The notes under the pieces: model-generated
Database searches by the model: none
Told to the model about the DNA's origin: nothing
The model's input: the letters and a program-made list of their open reading frames with translations, nothing else
From: Pseudomonas syringae
GTDB lineage: Bacteria > Pseudomonadota > Gammaproteobacteria > Pseudomonadales > Pseudomonadaceae
Direction of reading: 5' to 3'
Length of the DNA stretch: 38,681 nucleotides
Assembly: GCF_021605415.1 (NCBI RefSeq)
Contig: NZ_WKEQ01000047.1
Coordinates: 1-38,681 of the forward strand
Made by a program: the position numbers and the translations under genes
Part shown: piece after piece, positions 8,365 through 17,762 of the stretch
How positions within the stretch are numbered: the stretch's first letter is position 1
Layout: the number at the start of each line of letters is the position of its first letter

Positions 8365-9672
8365 ATGGTTAATCACTCCATGCAATCGTCCTCCCGTAAA
8401 TCCCGTCGCTGGCTGATCAGCCTGCTTGTGCTGTTGGTCATCGCCGTTCTGTGCTGGAAGTTCTGGCCCACCGGCTCAGCGAACAAAGAAGGCGCTGACA
8501 AGGCCCAGGCCGGACATACGGGACGCTCGGGCATGATGCGGCCGGGCTTCGGCGGTGGTACCGGGCCGGTGCCGGTTCGTGTGGCGACAGCGGTCAAAGG
8601 TGACTTCCCGCTGTATTACAAGGCACTCGGCACTGTGACGGCGCTCAACACCATCAACGTGCGCAGTCGCGTCGGCGGTGAGCTGGTCAAGATCAATTTC
8701 GAAGAGGGCCAGATGGTCAAGGCTGGCGACTTGCTGGTCGAGATCGATCCGCGTCCTTACCAGAACGCGTTGCTCCAGGCGGAAGGCACCTTGCTGCAGA
8801 ATCAGGCGCAACTGAAAAACGCTCAGGTCGATGTCGAGCGTTATCGCGGTCTGTACAAAGAGGACAGCATCGCCAAGCAGACGCTGGACACCGCCGAAGC
8901 GCTGGTCGGCCAGTACCTGGGCACGGTCAAGACCAATCAGGCAGCCGTCAACGACGCCAAGCTCAATCTCGAATTCACCAGGATCCGCGCGCCGATTGCC
9001 GGTCGCGTCGGTCTGCGTCAGCTCGACGTCGGTAACCTGGTGGCGGCCAACGACACCACGGCATTGGCGGTCATCACCCAGACTCAGCCGATCAGCGTCG
9101 CGTTCACCCTTCCGGAAAATACCCTCGAAACCGTGCTCGCCCGCTATCACAGCGGCGCCAAACTGCCGGCCGAAGCGTGGGACCGCGGCGACACCAAGTT
9201 GCAAGCCACTGGCGTACTGCAAAGCCTCGACAACCAGATCGACGTCACCACCGGCACTTTGAAGTTCAAGGCGCGCTACGACAATCGTGACCAGTCGCTC
9301 TTCCCGAATCAGTTCGTCAACATTCACTTGCTGGCCGACACCCTCAAAGATGTGGTGCTCGCACCGTCGGCGGCCATCCAGCTCGGCACCAACGGCACCT
9401 TCGTGTATGCCCTCGACGGAGACAAGAAAGTCACCATTCGCCAGTTGAAGATCGGTGCCAGCGACGGTGACAACACCGTCGTCACCGAAGGCCTGGCCGC
9501 CGGCGACCGCTTAGTGCTGGAAGGTACCGACCGCCTGAAAGAAGGCAGCGAAGTGGAAGTGGTCAACGACAGCCAGGACGTACCAACGACCCCGACCGAA
9601 CACCTGCAGGGCAAGTCGGCCGCCACCGTGCCTGACGCTCCGGTCACCGACAAGGCGAAGAAGGGCGCATGA
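8365..9672 (+). CDS. muxA: RND efflux periplasmic adaptor (MuxA/MdtA-like)
   Basis: The 435-aa membrane fusion protein has an N-terminal inner-membrane anchor (about 16-34) and a glycine-rich linker. A first lipoyl half follows near residues 90-130 (SRVGGELVKINFEEGQMV), then an alpha-helical hairpin around 130-195 and the second lipoyl half (RIRAPIAGRVGLRQL). Beta-barrel and membrane-proximal domains complete it. It bridges the RND pumps to the outer-membrane channel. Gene order (adaptor, two RND pumps, OMF) equals muxABC-opmB of P. aeruginosa and mdtABC of E. coli. The gene overlaps muxB by 4 bases (ATGA). The start is uncertain: ATG at 8365 and ATG at 8380 both lack a strong ribosome site. 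The tail after about 400 is low-complexity. Confidence 0.92.
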   Translation: MVNHSMQSSSRKSRRWLISLLVLLVIAVLCWKFWPTGSANKEGADKAQAGHTGRSGMMRPGFGGGTGPVPVRVATAVKGDFPLYYKALGTVTALNTINVRSRVGGELVKINFEEGQMVKAGDLLVEIDPRPYQNALLQAEGTLLQNQAQLKNAQVDVERYRGLYKEDSIAKQTLDTAEALVGQYLGTVKTNQAAVNDAKLNLEFTRIRAPIAGRVGLRQLDVGNLVAANDTTALAVITQTQPISVAFTLPENTLETVLARYHSGAKLPAEAWDRGDTKLQATGVLQSLDNQIDVTTGTLKFKARYDNRDQSLFPNQFVNIHLLADTLKDVVLAPSAAIQLGTNGTFVYALDGDKKVTIRQLKIGASDGDNTVVTEGLAAGDRLVLEGTDRLKEGSEVEVVNDSQDVPTTPTEHLQGKSAATVPDAPVTDKAKKGA

Positions 9673-12600
9673 ATCTCTCGCGGCTGTTCATCCTGCGTCC
9701 GGTAGCCACCACCCTCAGCATGCTGGCCATTGTTCTGGCCGGTTTGATTGCCTATCGGTTGTTGCCCGTGTCGGCATTGCCTCAGGTCGACTATCCGACC
9801 ATTCGGGTCATGACTCTTTATCCGGGCGCCAGCCCCGACGTGATGACCAGTGCGGTCACCGCGCCGCTGGAACGCCAGTTCGGGCAGATGCCGGGCCTGA
9901 CGCAAATGGCCTCGACCAGTTCCGGCGGTGCGTCGGTGCTGACCCTGCGGTTCAGCCTCGATATCAACATGGATGTCGCCGAGCAGCAGGTGCAAGCCGC
10001 GATCAACGCCGCGACCAATCTGTTGCCGACCGACTTGCCGGCGCCGCCGGTGTACAACAAGGTCAACCCGGCGGACACCCCGGTGCTGACACTGGCGATC
10101 ACCTCGAAAACCATGTTGTTGCCAAAACTCAATGACCTGGTCGATACGCGCATGGCGCAGAAGATCGCCCAGATCAGCGGCGTCGGCATGGTCACTATCG
10201 CCGGCGGTCAGCGCCAGGCCGTGCGGATCAAGGTCAACCCCGAGGCGCTCGCGGCTAACGGTTTGAACCTGTCTGACGTGCGCACGTTAGTCACCGCGTC
10301 CAACGTCAACCAGCCCAAGGGCAACTTCGACGGCCCGACCCGGGTGTCGATGCTCGACGCCAATGACCAACTGACATCGCCCAAGGATTACGCCAACCTG
10401 ATTTTGGCTTATGCCAACGGCGCGCCGTTGCGTCTGAAGGACGTCGCCCAGATCGTTGATGGCGCCGAGAACGAGCGTCTGGCCGCGTGGGCCAACGAAA
10501 ACCAGGCTGTGTTGCTGAACATCCAGCGCCAGCCCGGCGCCAACGTCATCGAAGTGGTCGACCGGATCAAGGCGCTGTTGCCAAGCATCACCGACAATTT
10601 GCCGGCCGGCCTCGACGTCACCGTGCTGACCGACCGCACCCAGACCATCCGCGCCTCCGTGACCGATGTGCAACACGAACTGCTGATCGCCATTGCGCTC
10701 GTTGTCATGGTCACGTTCCTGTTTTTGCGCCGCGCCAGTGCCACGATCATTCCGTCGGTGGCCGTACCGTTGTCGTTGATCGGTACATTTGGCGTGATGT
10801 ACCTGGCCGGTTTTTCGGTCAACAACCTGACCCTGATGGCCCTGACCATCGCCACCGGTTTTGTGGTGGACGATGCGATCGTGATGCTCGAGAACATTTC
10901 GCGGTTCATTGAAGAGGGCGACAGCCCGATGCAAGCGGCGCTCAAGGGCGCCAGACAGATTGGTTTTACGTTGATTTCGCTGACGCTGTCGCTGATCGCC
11001 GTGTTGATTCCGCTGCTGTTCATGGCCGACGTGGTCGGGCGGTTGTTCCGCGAGTTCGCGATCACGCTGGCGGTGGCGATCCTGATTTCCCTGGTGGTGT
11101 CGCTGACCCTGACGCCGATGATGTGCGCCCGTTTGCTCAAGCGCGAGCCGGAAGAACACGAACAGGGCCGTTTCTATCGGGCCAGCGGTGCGTTCATCGA
11201 CTGGATGATTGCCGGTTACGGGCGCGGATTGCAGTGGGTGCTCAAGCACCAACCGCTGACGTTGCTGGTGGCCGTCGGCACGCTGGCACTGACCGTGTTC
11301 CTTTACATGATCGTGCCGAAGGGCTTCTTCCCGGTGCAGGACACCGGGGTGATCCAGGGTATCTCCGAGGCGCCGCAGTCGATCTCTTTCGCTGCGATGG
11401 GGGAGCGCCAGCAGGCGCTGGCGAAAATCATCCTGCAAGACCCGGCGGTACAGAGTCTGTCTTCGTACATCGGCGTCGATGGCGATAACGCCACGCTCAA
11501 CAGTGGTCGCTTGCTGATCAACCTCAAGCCCCACGGCGACCGTGACCTCAGCGCCACCGAAGTGATTTCGCGCCTGCAACCGCAACTCGACAAACTGGTG
11601 GGCATCCGCCTGTACATGCAGCCGGTGCAGGATCTGACCATCGAGGACCGGGTCAGCCGCACGCAATACCAGTTCAGCATGTCGTCGCCGGATTCTGAGT
11701 TGTTGAGTCTTTGGAGCGGTCGTCTGGTCGAAGCCTTGGCGCAACGGCCGGAACTGGCCGATGTCGCCAGTGACTTGCAGGATAAAGGCTTGCAGGTTTT
11801 CCTGGTGATCGACCGTGACGCCGCTTCGCGCCTTGGCGTGTCGGTGGCGAACATCACCGACGCCCTGTACGACGCGTTCGGCCAACGGCAGATTTCGACC
11901 ATTTACACCCAGGCGAGCCAGTATCGCGTGGTGCTGCAAGCCCAGGCCGGGGAGAAGATCGGCCCGCAGGCGCTGGATCAGATTCACGTCAAGACCACCG
12001 ACGGTGGGCAAGTGCGTCTGTCGAGCCTGGCCCATGTCGAAGAACGTCAGGCGCAATTGGCGATCACCCACATCGGCCAGTTCCCGGCGGTAATGATGTC
12101 GTTCAACCTGGCGCCCGGCGTGGCGCTGGGGCATGCGGTGGACATCATCGAGCAAGTGCAGCAGGACATCGGCATGCCGATTGGCGTGCAGACTCAGTTC
12201 CAGGGCGCGGCCGAAGCGTTTCAGGCCTCGCTGTCGAGCACATTGCTGCTGATTCTGGCGGCAGTGGTGACCATGTACATCGTGCTCGGCGTGCTCTACG
12301 AGAGCTACATTCATCCGATCACCATCCTCTCGACCTTGCCGTCGGCGGCGGTCGGCGCGTTGCTGGCGTTGCTGCTCAGCGGAAATGACTTGGGCATGAT
12401 CGCGATCATCGGCATCATCTTGCTGATCGGTATCGTCAAGAAGAACGCAATCATGATGATCGACTTCGCCCTCGACGCGGAACGCAATCAGGGCATGGAT
12501 CCCGAGACGGCGATTTATCAGGCGGCGCTGCTGCGTTTTCGGCCGATTCTGATGACCACCCTGGCCGCACTGTTCGGCGCGGTGCCGCTCATGCTTGCCA

Positions 12601-12764
12601 CCGGTTCCGGCGCGGAACTGCGCCAGCCGCTGGGTCTGGTGATGGTCGGCGGGTTGCTGCTGAGCCAGGTATTGACCTTGTTCACTACACCGGTGATTTA
12701 CCTGTACTTCGATCGACTGGGTCGTCGCTTGCGCAAGGCAGACGCCCAAGAGGTGGAAGCATGA
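9669..12764 (+). CDS. muxB: RND efflux pump subunit (MuxB/MdtB-like)
   Basis: The 1031-aa protein is a full-length RND transporter with 12 expected membrane helices and two large periplasmic loops. TM4 carries the proton-relay aspartate pair in FVVDDAIVMLEN (D401, D402). Other hallmarks are the N-terminal FILRPVATTLSMLAIVLAG, the second-half VLGVLYESYIHPITILSTLPSA, and GIVKKNAIMMIDFAL. In the MdtBC/MuxBC system two different RND proteins combine into one heterotrimeric pump. Reported substrates in P. aeruginosa and E. coli include novobiocin, some beta-lactams and bile-salt-like compounds; the specificity here is inferred only. It starts inside the muxA stop (ATGA). Unlike the compact arrangement I expect for this operon, 121 bases containing a REP pair separate it from muxC. 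Confidence 0.94.
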   Translation: MNLSRLFILRPVATTLSMLAIVLAGLIAYRLLPVSALPQVDYPTIRVMTLYPGASPDVMTSAVTAPLERQFGQMPGLTQMASTSSGGASVLTLRFSLDINMDVAEQQVQAAINAATNLLPTDLPAPPVYNKVNPADTPVLTLAITSKTMLLPKLNDLVDTRMAQKIAQISGVGMVTIAGGQRQAVRIKVNPEALAANGLNLSDVRTLVTASNVNQPKGNFDGPTRVSMLDANDQLTSPKDYANLILAYANGAPLRLKDVAQIVDGAENERLAAWANENQAVLLNIQRQPGANVIEVVDRIKALLPSITDNLPAGLDVTVLTDRTQTIRASVTDVQHELLIAIALVVMVTFLFLRRASATIIPSVAVPLSLIGTFGVMYLAGFSVNNLTLMALTIATGFVVDDAIVMLENISRFIEEGDSPMQAALKGARQIGFTLISLTLSLIAVLIPLLFMADVVGRLFREFAITLAVAILISLVVSLTLTPMMCARLLKREPEEHEQGRFYRASGAFIDWMIAGYGRGLQWVLKHQPLTLLVAVGTLALTVFLYMIVPKGFFPVQDTGVIQGISEAPQSISFAAMGERQQALAKIILQDPAVQSLSSYIGVDGDNATLNSGRLLINLKPHGDRDLSATEVISRLQPQLDKLVGIRLYMQPVQDLTIEDRVSRTQYQFSMSSPDSELLSLWSGRLVEALAQRPELADVASDLQDKGLQVFLVIDRDAASRLGVSVANITDALYDAFGQRQISTIYTQASQYRVVLQAQAGEKIGPQALDQIHVKTTDGGQVRLSSLAHVEERQAQLAITHIGQFPAVMMSFNLAPGVALGHAVDIIEQVQQDIGMPIGVQTQFQGAAEAFQASLSSTLLLILAAVVTMYIVLGVLYESYIHPITILSTLPSAAVGALLALLLSGNDLGMIAIIGIILLIGIVKKNAIMMIDFALDAERNQGMDPETAIYQAALLRFRPILMTTLAALFGAVPLMLATGSGAELRQPLGLVMVGGLLLSQVLTLFTTPVIYLYFDRLGRRLRKADAQEVEA

Positions 12765-12779
12765 TCCTGCGCAAAACCT

Positions 12780-12870
12780 GGAGGAGCGAACCTGCTTGCG
12801 ATAGCGGTCGATCAGTATCCATTAATGTTGAAGGTGCCGACGCCATCGCGAGCAGGCTCGCTCCCACAGG
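12780..12870. repeat. Inverted pair of REP elements inside the mux operon
   Basis: GAGCGAACCTGCTTGCGATAGCG (about 12783-12805) and CGCCATCGCGAGCAGGCTCGCTCCCACAGG (12841-12870) are two copies, in opposite orientation, of the pseudomonad GAGCGAGCCTGCTCGCGA repeat. They flank about 35 bases of spacer. Together they can fold into a long hairpin in the mRNA between muxB and muxC. The downstream copy ends 15 bases before the muxC ATG, so the hairpin abuts the muxC ribosome-binding region. Confidence 0.88.
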
Positions 12871-12885
12871 GTTTGGTGGCGGGCG

Positions 12886-15800
12886 ATGAACCTGTCCGGT
12901 CCTTTCATCAAGCGCCCGGTCGCGACGATGCTCCTCAGTCTGGCGATCATGCTGCTGGGCGGCGTCAGCTTCGGCTTGCTGCCGGTGTCGCCGCTGCCGC
13001 AAATGGACTTTCCGGTGATCGTCGTCCAGGCCAGTCTGGCGGGCGCGAGTCCCGAGGTGATGGCATCCACCGTGGCGACGCCGCTGGAACGTTCGTTCGG
13101 CGCCATCGCCGGGGTCAACACCATGAGCAGCCGATCCAGCCAGGGCTCGACCCGGGTGATCCTGCAGTTTGACCTCGACCGCGACATCAACGGTGCGGCG
13201 CGGGAAGTGCAGGCGGCCATCAATGCCTCGCGCAACCTGTTGCCGAGCGGGATGCGCAGTATGCCGACCTATAAAAAGGTCAATCCGTCCCAGGCGCCGA
13301 TCATGGTGCTTTCGCTGACCTCTGATGTGCTGGAAAAAGGTCAGCTGTATGACCTGGCGTCGACCATCCTGTCGCAAAGCCTGTCCCAGGTGCAGGGCGT
13401 TGGCGAAGTGCAGATCGGAGGCAGCTCGTTGCCAGCGGTGCGTATCGAACTCGAACCGCAGGCGCTGAACCAGTACGGCGTGGCGCTGGACGATGTGCGC
13501 AAAACCATTGCCGACGCCAATGTGCGCCGGCCCAAAGGCTCGGTCGAAGATAGCCAGCGTCTGTGGCAGATTCAGGCCAACGACCAACTGGAAAAGGCCA
13601 AGGATTACGAGTCGCTGATCATCCATTACGCCGACGGTGCAGCCCTGCGCCTGAAAGACGTGGCGCAGGTCACTGACGGCGTCGAAGACCGTTACAACAG
13701 CGGTTTCTTCAATAATGATGCCGCCGTGCTGCTGGTGATCAACCGTCAGGCCGGTGCCAACATCATCGAGACGGTCAACGAAATCAAGGCGCAGCTACCG
13801 GCGCTGCAAGCGGTTCTGCCGGCCAGCGTGAAGCTGAACCTGGCGATGGATCGTTCGCCGGTCATCAAGGCGACGTTGCATGAAGCGGAAATGACCCTGC
13901 TGATTGCCGTGGTGCTGGTGATCCTGGTGGTGTTTCTGTTCCTTGGCAATTTCCGCGCCTCGCTGATTCCGACGCTGGCGGTGCCGGTGTCGCTGGTTGG
14001 TACGTTTGCGGTGATGTACCTGTACGGGTTTTCCCTGAACAACCTGTCGCTGATGGCGCTGATTCTTGCCACCGGCCTGGTGGTGGATGATGCCATCGTG
14101 GTGCTGGAGAACATTTCCCGGCACATCGACGAAGGCGTCAAACCGATGAAGGCTGCGTACCTCGGCGCCCAGGAAGTCGGGTTCACGCTGCTGTCGATGA
14201 ACGTCTCGCTGGTGGCAGTGTTCCTGTCGATTCTGTTCATGGGCGGGATTATCGAGAGCTTGTTCCGCGAGTTCTCTATCACACTGGCGGCGGCCATCGT
14301 CGTGTCGCTGGTGGTCTCACTGACCCTGACCCCGATGCTCTGCGCCCGCTGGCTGAAACCGCACACCCCGGGGCAGGATAACCGCCTGCAACGCTGGAGC
14401 CGGCGCACCAACGACTGGATGGTCGGCAAGTACGCGACCAGTCTGGATTGGGTATTGCGTCATCGGCGTCTGACGCTGTTGAGCCTGATCATCACGGTCG
14501 GCGTGAACATCGCTTTGTATGTCGTGGTACCGAAAACCTTCATGCCGCAACAGGACACCGGCCAGTTGATCGGTTTCGTGCGCGGCGACGACGGTCTGTC
14601 GTTCAACGTGATGCAGCCGAAGATGGAAACCTTCCGACGCGCCGTGCTCAAGGACGATGCCGTGGAAAGCGTGGCCGGTTTCATCGGCGGCACCAACGGC
14701 ACCAACAACGCCTTCATGCTGGTGCGTCTGAAACCCATCACGGAACGTGGATTATCAGCACAGGAAGTCATCGAGCGCCTGCGCAAGGAAATGCCCAAGG
14801 TGGCTGGCGCGCGATTGATGCTGATGGCCGATCAGGATCTGCAATTTGGCGGTGGCCGAGAGCAAACCACCTCGCAATACACCTACATCCTGCAAAGCGG
14901 CGATCTCGGCGAGTTGCGCACCTGGTATCCGAAAGTGGTCGCCGCCCTCAAGGCATTGCCTGAACTTACCGCGATTGATGCGCGTGAAGGCGCCGGTGCG
15001 CAGCAGGTAACGCTGATCGTCGACCGCGATCAGGCCAAACGTCTTGGCGTGGACATGGAAATGGTCACGGCAGTGCTGAACAACGCTTACAGCCAGCGGC
15101 AGATTTCGACGATCTACGACAGCCTCAACCAGTACCAGGTGGTGATGGAGGTCAATCAGAAATACGCCCAGGATCCAGTGACCCTCAAGCAAGTCCAGGT
15201 GATCACGGCCGATGGTGCGCGGATTCCTCTGTCGACCATCGCCCATTACGAAAGCAGTCTGGAAGATGACCGAGTCAGCCACGAAGGCCAGTTCGCTTCG
15301 GAGAGCATTTCCTTCGACATGGCTGAAGGCGTCACGGTGGAGCAGGGCAGTGCGGCCATTGAACGGGCGATCGCCAAAGTCGGTTTGCCGGAAGACGTGA
15401 TCGCGAAGATGGCCGGCACCGCCGATGCCTTCGCCGCCACGCAGAAGAGCCAGCCGTTCATGATTCTTGGCGCGCTGCTCGCGGTGTATCTGGTGCTGGG
15501 CGTGCTTTATGAAAGCTACATCCATCCGCTGACCATTCTGTCGACCTTGCCGTCGGCTGGCGTAGGTGCGTTGTTGTCGATCTATGCCTTGGGCGGCGAG
15601 TTCAGCCTGATTTCGTTGCTCGGGCTGTTCCTGCTAATCGGCGTGGTGAAGAAAAATGCGATTTTGATGATCGACCTGGCGCTGCAACTTGAGCGTCACC
15701 AAGGCCTGTCACCGCTGGATTCGATCCGCAGCGCCTGCCTGCAGCGGCTGCGGCCGATCCTGATGACCACGCTGGCGGCGATTCTCGGCGCCTTGCCGTT

Positions 15801-15993
15801 GCTGCTCAGCCGGGCCGAGGGCGCGGAAATGCGCCAGCCGCTGGGCCTGACCATCATCGGCGGCCTGATTTTCAGTCAGGTACTGACGCTCTACACCACT
15901 CCGGTGGTTTACCTCTATCTCGACAAACTGCGCCATCGTTTCAATAAATGGCGCGGCGTGCGTACTGATGCCGCTCTGGAAACTCCGCTATGA
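12886..15993 (+). CDS. muxC: RND efflux pump subunit (MuxC/MdtC-like)
   Basis: The 1035-aa protein is the second full-length RND transporter of the operon. It begins MNLSGPFIKRPVATMLL, and the proton-relay pair lies in LVVDDAIVVLEN (D401, D402, the same positions as in MuxB). The C-terminal half has VLGVLYESYIHPLTILSTLPSA and GVVKKNAILMIDLAL. It is clearly paralogous to MuxB but distinct along its length, as expected for a heteromeric MuxBC pump. The ATG at 12886 is preceded by only a weak GGTGGCGGG ribosome site next to the REP pair, so its translation may differ from that of muxB. It overlaps opmB by 4 bases (ATGA at 15990). Confidence 0.94.
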   Translation: MNLSGPFIKRPVATMLLSLAIMLLGGVSFGLLPVSPLPQMDFPVIVVQASLAGASPEVMASTVATPLERSFGAIAGVNTMSSRSSQGSTRVILQFDLDRDINGAAREVQAAINASRNLLPSGMRSMPTYKKVNPSQAPIMVLSLTSDVLEKGQLYDLASTILSQSLSQVQGVGEVQIGGSSLPAVRIELEPQALNQYGVALDDVRKTIADANVRRPKGSVEDSQRLWQIQANDQLEKAKDYESLIIHYADGAALRLKDVAQVTDGVEDRYNSGFFNNDAAVLLVINRQAGANIIETVNEIKAQLPALQAVLPASVKLNLAMDRSPVIKATLHEAEMTLLIAVVLVILVVFLFLGNFRASLIPTLAVPVSLVGTFAVMYLYGFSLNNLSLMALILATGLVVDDAIVVLENISRHIDEGVKPMKAAYLGAQEVGFTLLSMNVSLVAVFLSILFMGGIIESLFREFSITLAAAIVVSLVVSLTLTPMLCARWLKPHTPGQDNRLQRWSRRTNDWMVGKYATSLDWVLRHRRLTLLSLIITVGVNIALYVVVPKTFMPQQDTGQLIGFVRGDDGLSFNVMQPKMETFRRAVLKDDAVESVAGFIGGTNGTNNAFMLVRLKPITERGLSAQEVIERLRKEMPKVAGARLMLMADQDLQFGGGREQTTSQYTYILQSGDLGELRTWYPKVVAALKALPELTAIDAREGAGAQQVTLIVDRDQAKRLGVDMEMVTAVLNNAYSQRQISTIYDSLNQYQVVMEVNQKYAQDPVTLKQVQVITADGARIPLSTIAHYESSLEDDRVSHEGQFASESISFDMAEGVTVEQGSAAIERAIAKVGLPEDVIAKMAGTADAFAATQKSQPFMILGALLAVYLVLGVLYESYIHPLTILSTLPSAGVGALLSIYALGGEFSLISLLGLFLLIGVVKKNAILMIDLALQLERHQGLSPLDSIRSACLQRLRPILMTTLAAILGALPLLLSRAEGAEMRQPLGLTIIGGLIFSQVLTLYTTPVVYLYLDKLRHRFNKWRGVRTDAALETPL

Positions 15994-17453
15994 CCGAACG
16001 TTCGCTTTTCAATCTGGCCACTGCCCGGGGCTCGCGTTTGTTGAGTCTGTCGCTGTGCGTGGCAATGCTCAGTGCCTGCGCCGTCGGCCCGGACTACCAG
16101 CGTCCGCAGACCGCGCAAATCGCTCAGTTCAAAGAGGCCGAGGGTTGGCGACAGGCCAGTCCGAGTGATTCCCTGGCCCGTGGCGCGTGGTGGGAGCTGT
16201 ACGGTGACAGTCAGCTCAACGGGCTGATCGAACAACTGAACAGTTCAAATCAGACCGTCGCCCAGTCCGAAGCCCGGTACCGTCAGGCTCAGGCGCTGGT
16301 GAGCAGCGCCAAAAGTGCGTTTTACCCGACCGTCGATCTGAGCATGGGCAAGACCCGTTCCAGTCAGGGCACCGGCAGCAGCAGTTCAAGCCTGAGCAGT
16401 TCTTCCAGCGGTATTCGCGACACTTACAACGCGCAGTTGGGGGTGAGTTGGGAAGCCGATATCTGGGGCAAGCTGCGCCGTGGACTGGAGGCTGATCAGG
16501 CCAGCGCCCAGGCGAGCTATGCCGACCTGGCGGCAATGCGTTTGAGCCAGCAGTCGGAACTGGTGCAGAACTACCTGCAATTGCGCGTGATCGATCAGCA
16601 GAAACGCTTGCTCGAATCGACGGTGGCCGCTTACGAACGCTCGCTGAAAATGACCCAGAACCAATACCGCGCCGGGATTTCCGGACGCGATGCGGTGGCG
16701 CAGGCGCAAACCCAACTGAAAACCACCCAGGGCGATCTGGTCGATCTGATCTGGCAACGGGCACAATTCGAAAACGCTATCGCCGTGCTGATCGGCAAAC
16801 CGCCGGCAGACTTCAAACTGGCGGAAACCCAAAACATTCCGAATTTGCCGCAGATTCCCCTGAGCCTGCCGTCGCAACTGCTTGAACGTCGGCCAGACAT
16901 TGCTTCGGCCGAACGCTCGGTAATTGCCGCCAACGCCAATATTGGCGTGGCAAAAGCGGCGTATTACCCGGATCTGAGCCTGAGCCTGAGTGGTGGTTAT
17001 AGCAGCAGCACGTCGAAAAACCTGGTCAGCTTGCCGAACCGCTTCTGGTCCGTGGGGCCGCAACTGAATCTGCCGTTGTTCGACGGCGGCACGCGTTCGG
17101 CTGAAGTCGACCGCACTGCTGCGGTGTATGACGAAACGGTCGCCAACTATCGGCAGACAGTGCTGGATGGTTTCCGCGAGGTCGAGAACTATCTGGTTCA
17201 GCTCAAGGTGTATGAAGACGAAGCGACAGTGCGCCAGGAAGCCCTTGATGCGGCGCGCGACTCGTTGCGGCTGACCGAAAACCAGTACAAGGCCGGGGTC
17301 ATCGCCTACCTCGATGTGGTGGTGGTACAAGCCACGGCGCTGAGCAATGAACGCAGCGTACTGAGCTTGCTGCAAAACCGCCTGATCGCCAGCGTGCAAC
17401 TGATCGCCGCGCTGGGCGGAGGCTGGGACGGGCAACTGGAAACGCAGCCCTGA
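15990..17453 (+). CDS. opmB: Outer-membrane efflux lipoprotein (OpmB-like)
   Basis: The 487-aa protein belongs to the TolC/OprM family of trimeric outer-membrane channels. A lipoprotein signal ends in LSAC with lipidated C30, followed by the family signature AVGPDYQRP. The two repeated OEP halves are visible (for example WWELYGDSQLNGLIEQL, VSWEADIWGKLRRGLEA, and in the second half LPLFDGGTRSAEV and LTENQYKAGVIAYLDVV). A serine-rich stretch near residues 130-143 corresponds to an outer-membrane loop region. It should dock with MuxA and provide the exit duct for the MuxBC pump. It overlaps muxC by 4 bases and ends the operon. Confidence 0.93.
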   Translation: MTERSLFNLATARGSRLLSLSLCVAMLSACAVGPDYQRPQTAQIAQFKEAEGWRQASPSDSLARGAWWELYGDSQLNGLIEQLNSSNQTVAQSEARYRQAQALVSSAKSAFYPTVDLSMGKTRSSQGTGSSSSSLSSSSSGIRDTYNAQLGVSWEADIWGKLRRGLEADQASAQASYADLAAMRLSQQSELVQNYLQLRVIDQQKRLLESTVAAYERSLKMTQNQYRAGISGRDAVAQAQTQLKTTQGDLVDLIWQRAQFENAIAVLIGKPPADFKLAETQNIPNLPQIPLSLPSQLLERRPDIASAERSVIAANANIGVAKAAYYPDLSLSLSGGYSSSTSKNLVSLPNRFWSVGPQLNLPLFDGGTRSAEVDRTAAVYDETVANYRQTVLDGFREVENYLVQLKVYEDEATVRQEALDAARDSLRLTENQYKAGVIAYLDVVVVQATALSNERSVLSLLQNRLIASVQLIAALGGGWDGQLETQP

Positions 17454-17762
17454 ACCTCCTTTAGGCGCTGCCGGAGGCTGCGATCTTTTGATCTGATCGT
17501 CCCCTCGCTCCGCGTGGGAATGCCTCCAGTGACGCTCCGCGTTCCGGATCCAAAATTGGAGCGCGAAGCGTCCCGGGCTCCGTTCCCACGCAGCGCGTGG
17601 GAACGACCATCGGTGGGAAACAGGGCGTCAAACAAGCGTTTCATCGGGTTGATGGCAAAATGGTTATTTTGTCAGTGCGTTCCGTTGCGCAATCAGTACA
17701 ATCGCCGGCTTTACCGCGCCTGAAACGACTTTCCACAAGGCGCGGGGCCCACGAGAACGTCC
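17454..17762. repeat. 309-bp intergenic region with two palindromic repeat families
   Basis: After the opmB stop comes GCTGCCGGAGGCTGCGATCTTTTGATC (from 17468), a copy of the repeat also seen at 35544. It is followed by a long imperfect palindrome at 17495-17608 that starts GATCGTCCCCTCGC and ends GCGTGGGAACGAC. The second belongs to the GATCGTTCCCACGC family also seen at 24954 and 27469. The remaining 150 bases hold the promoter of the downstream c-di-GMP gene; TACAAT at 17697-17702 could be a -10 box, but no convincing -35 partner was found. Confidence 0.75.

Noticed and set aside
10287..12749. 820-aa open frame antisense to muxB
   Set aside because: It lies wholly inside the RND pump gene, is composed mainly of Q/H/R/D typical of an antisense frame of high-GC coding DNA, and has no recognisable domain.
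12780..12870. CRISPR-like or mobile-element interpretation of repeated palindromes
   Set aside because: Copies are isolated or paired in opposite orientation with no regular spacers and no cas or transposase genes; they fit REP elements.
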